Below are positions 21,502-22,279 of a DNA stretch of 22,279 bases, piece by piece. The position numbers and the translations under genes are program-made. The notes beneath the pieces were generated by a model. That model was not told the origin of the DNA and did not search any database. It saw only the letters and a list, made by a program, of their open reading frames with translations. Source of the stretch: JALZAA01 sp036005605 (GTDB lineage Bacteria > Actinomycetota > Acidimicrobiia > IMCC26256 > JACDBD01); NCBI GenBank assembly GCA_036005605.1, contig DASYQJ010000068.1, positions 1-22,279 on the forward strand, written 5' to 3'. Position 1 is the stretch's first letter. Each line of letters opens with the position of its first letter.

Positions 21502-21795
21502 GTGAGCTCCGAGGACCTCGAGCGGTACGAGACCGAGATCGAGCTCCAGCTCTACAAGGAGTATCGCGACGTCCTCCCGATGTTCGCGTACGTCGTCGAG
21601 ACCGAACGACGCTTCTATCTCACGAACTCCGTCCAGATGGATGTGAAGAACGAGCAGGGGCGCGTCTACTTCGAGCTCAACCTCCAGGACGCGTGGGTAT
21701 GGGACATGTATCGACCCGCCCGGTTCGTGGCCAACGTGCGGGTCGTGACGTTCAAGGACGTCAACGTCGAGGAGCTGGCGGGCAAGGACCTGTAG
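21502..21795 (+). CDS. DUF2469 family protein
   Basis: A 97-residue protein matching the actinobacterial DUF2469 family (Rv2901c in M. tuberculosis). Landmarks are MSSEDLERYETEIELQLYKE, LPMFAYVVETERRFYLTN and an aromatic, acidic segment with WVWDMYRPARFV and VTFKDVNVEELA. The function is unknown; conservation and location in a ribosome/SRP block suggest a basic cellular role but do not prove one. No membrane segment or metal motif is visible. The GTG start has GGGAAGG just upstream. In mycobacteria lepB and rnhB lie between rplS and this gene; here they are absent. yraN follows after 2 bases. Confidence 0.9.
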   Translation: MSSEDLERYETEIELQLYKEYRDVLPMFAYVVETERRFYLTNSVQMDVKNEQGRVYFELNLQDAWVWDMYRPARFVANVRVVTFKDVNVEELAGKDL

Positions 21796-21797
21796 CG

Positions 21798-22181
21798 GTG
21801 CCCGGCTCAGGCCCGCGCCGCGGGGTCGACCCCCGCCGTCGACTCGGAATCGCCGGCGAGGATGCCGTCGCACGGTGGTACGAAGCCGCCGCCTACGAGG
21901 TGCTCGACCGCAACTGGCGCTGCCGTGACGGTGAGCTCGACCTGGTCGTCCGGCGCGACGCCACGCTCGTTTTCTGCGAGGTCAAGACGCGTGCCAGCAC
22001 GAGGTTCGGCGCGCCGTTCGAGGCCGTGACCGCGACCAAGCAGCGGCGCTTGCGCACTCTCGCGGCACGCTGGCTCGCCGAGCACGACACGCGCCGCCGC
22101 ACGCTGCGCTTCGACGTCGCGTCGGTGACACGCACGGCGAACGGCGAGCTCGTCGTCGAGGTCTTGGAAGGCGCGTTCTAG
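21798..22181 (+). CDS. YraN / UPF0102 family nuclease-like protein
   Basis: A 127-residue protein of the UPF0102 (YraN) family, which has a restriction-endonuclease-like PD-(D/E)xK fold and is often encoded beside comM/dprA. The fold's residues are visible: Glu21 in GIAGEDAVARWY, Asp48 in GELDLVV and Glu61-x-Lys63 in FCEVKTR. The family continues with FGAPFEAVTATKQRRLRTLA. The GTG start lies 2 bases after the DUF2469 gene, so the two are probably coupled. Nuclease activity is inferred from the motif; the biological role is not established. The expected downstream comM is not found; a converging gene follows instead. Confidence 0.92.
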   Translation: MPGSGPRRGVDPRRRLGIAGEDAVARWYEAAAYEVLDRNWRCRDGELDLVVRRDATLVFCEVKTRASTRFGAPFEAVTATKQRRLRTLAARWLAEHDTRRRTLRFDVASVTRTANGELVVEVLEGAF

Positions 22182-22279
22182 CAGTCGCGGGTGCGGCGCG
22201 CTTGCTGCGCCTGCTCGGCAATGCGCTGCACCTCGTCGACCACGCGACCAATCAACTCCGAGTCGAGCTGGGACACGAG
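22178..22279 (-). CDS. C-terminal fragment of an unidentified converging gene
   Basis: The minus strand reads open from the window edge to a TAG at 22180-22178, giving 33 residues ending IAEQAQQARRTRDC. Third codon positions are G or C in 30 of 33 codons while second positions are mixed, the usual signature of a real gene in this genome. The peptide looks helical and polar. Its stop overlaps the yraN stop by a few bases, tail to tail. The fragment is too short to assign a family. Confidence 0.5.
   Translation of the reverse strand, partial: LVSQLDSELIGRVVDEVQRIAEQAQQARRTRDC

Overview
The window is GC-rich DNA (by eye near 70% G+C) with tightly packed genes, many GTG starts and almost no spacer DNA. 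Gene content and order place it in the Actinomycetota. The diagnostic markers are a SepIVA-type DivIVA-like protein next to yceD/rpmF, an FtsY with an N-terminal membrane anchor, a DUF2469 gene beside yraN, and GTP-dependent PEP carboxykinase. The rpmF-plsX-acpP-rnc order and the missing lepB/rnhB suggest a lineage distant from Mycobacterium/Streptomyces, perhaps Acidimicrobiia-like. That placement is inference; no database was searched.

Left part (1-2630): the 5' 1,668 bases of pckG on the minus strand (C-terminus cut by the window edge), a divergent small membrane protein of the GlsB/YeaQ family, and a minus-strand pair rpmB (L28) plus a small cold-shock-domain-like protein.

Middle part (2631-12159), all plus strand: fakA-like DAK2 kinase and recG; rsmD, coaD and sepIVA-like; then yceD, rpmF, plsX, acpP, rnc, mutM and acyP. 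These link fatty-acid activation and phospholipid synthesis, CoA synthesis, rRNA modification and processing, and DNA repair. Neighbours are often coupled by abutting or overlapping start/stop codons.

Right part (12260-22181), all plus strand: smc, an MscS-type channel, ftsY, ffh, rpsP, khpA, rimM, trmD, rplS, DUF2469 and yraN. This is the widespread chromosome-organisation / signal-recognition-particle / ribosome-maturation block. The last 102 bases hold the tail of a converging minus-strand gene that I cannot identify.

No stretch longer than 300 bases lacks a gene. I see no tRNA, rRNA, CRISPR array, insertion sequence, prophage or defence system. This is conserved housekeeping DNA and I do not see a novel multi-gene system. 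The points worth a second look are protein-level oddities: a cold-shock-like fold that lost its nucleic-acid-binding aromatics, Glu in place of the catalytic Asp in TrmD, a short-armed SMC, a shortened SepIVA with a Glu-Pro tail, and an acidic extension on KhpA. There are also promoter arrangements that suggest leaderless mRNAs.
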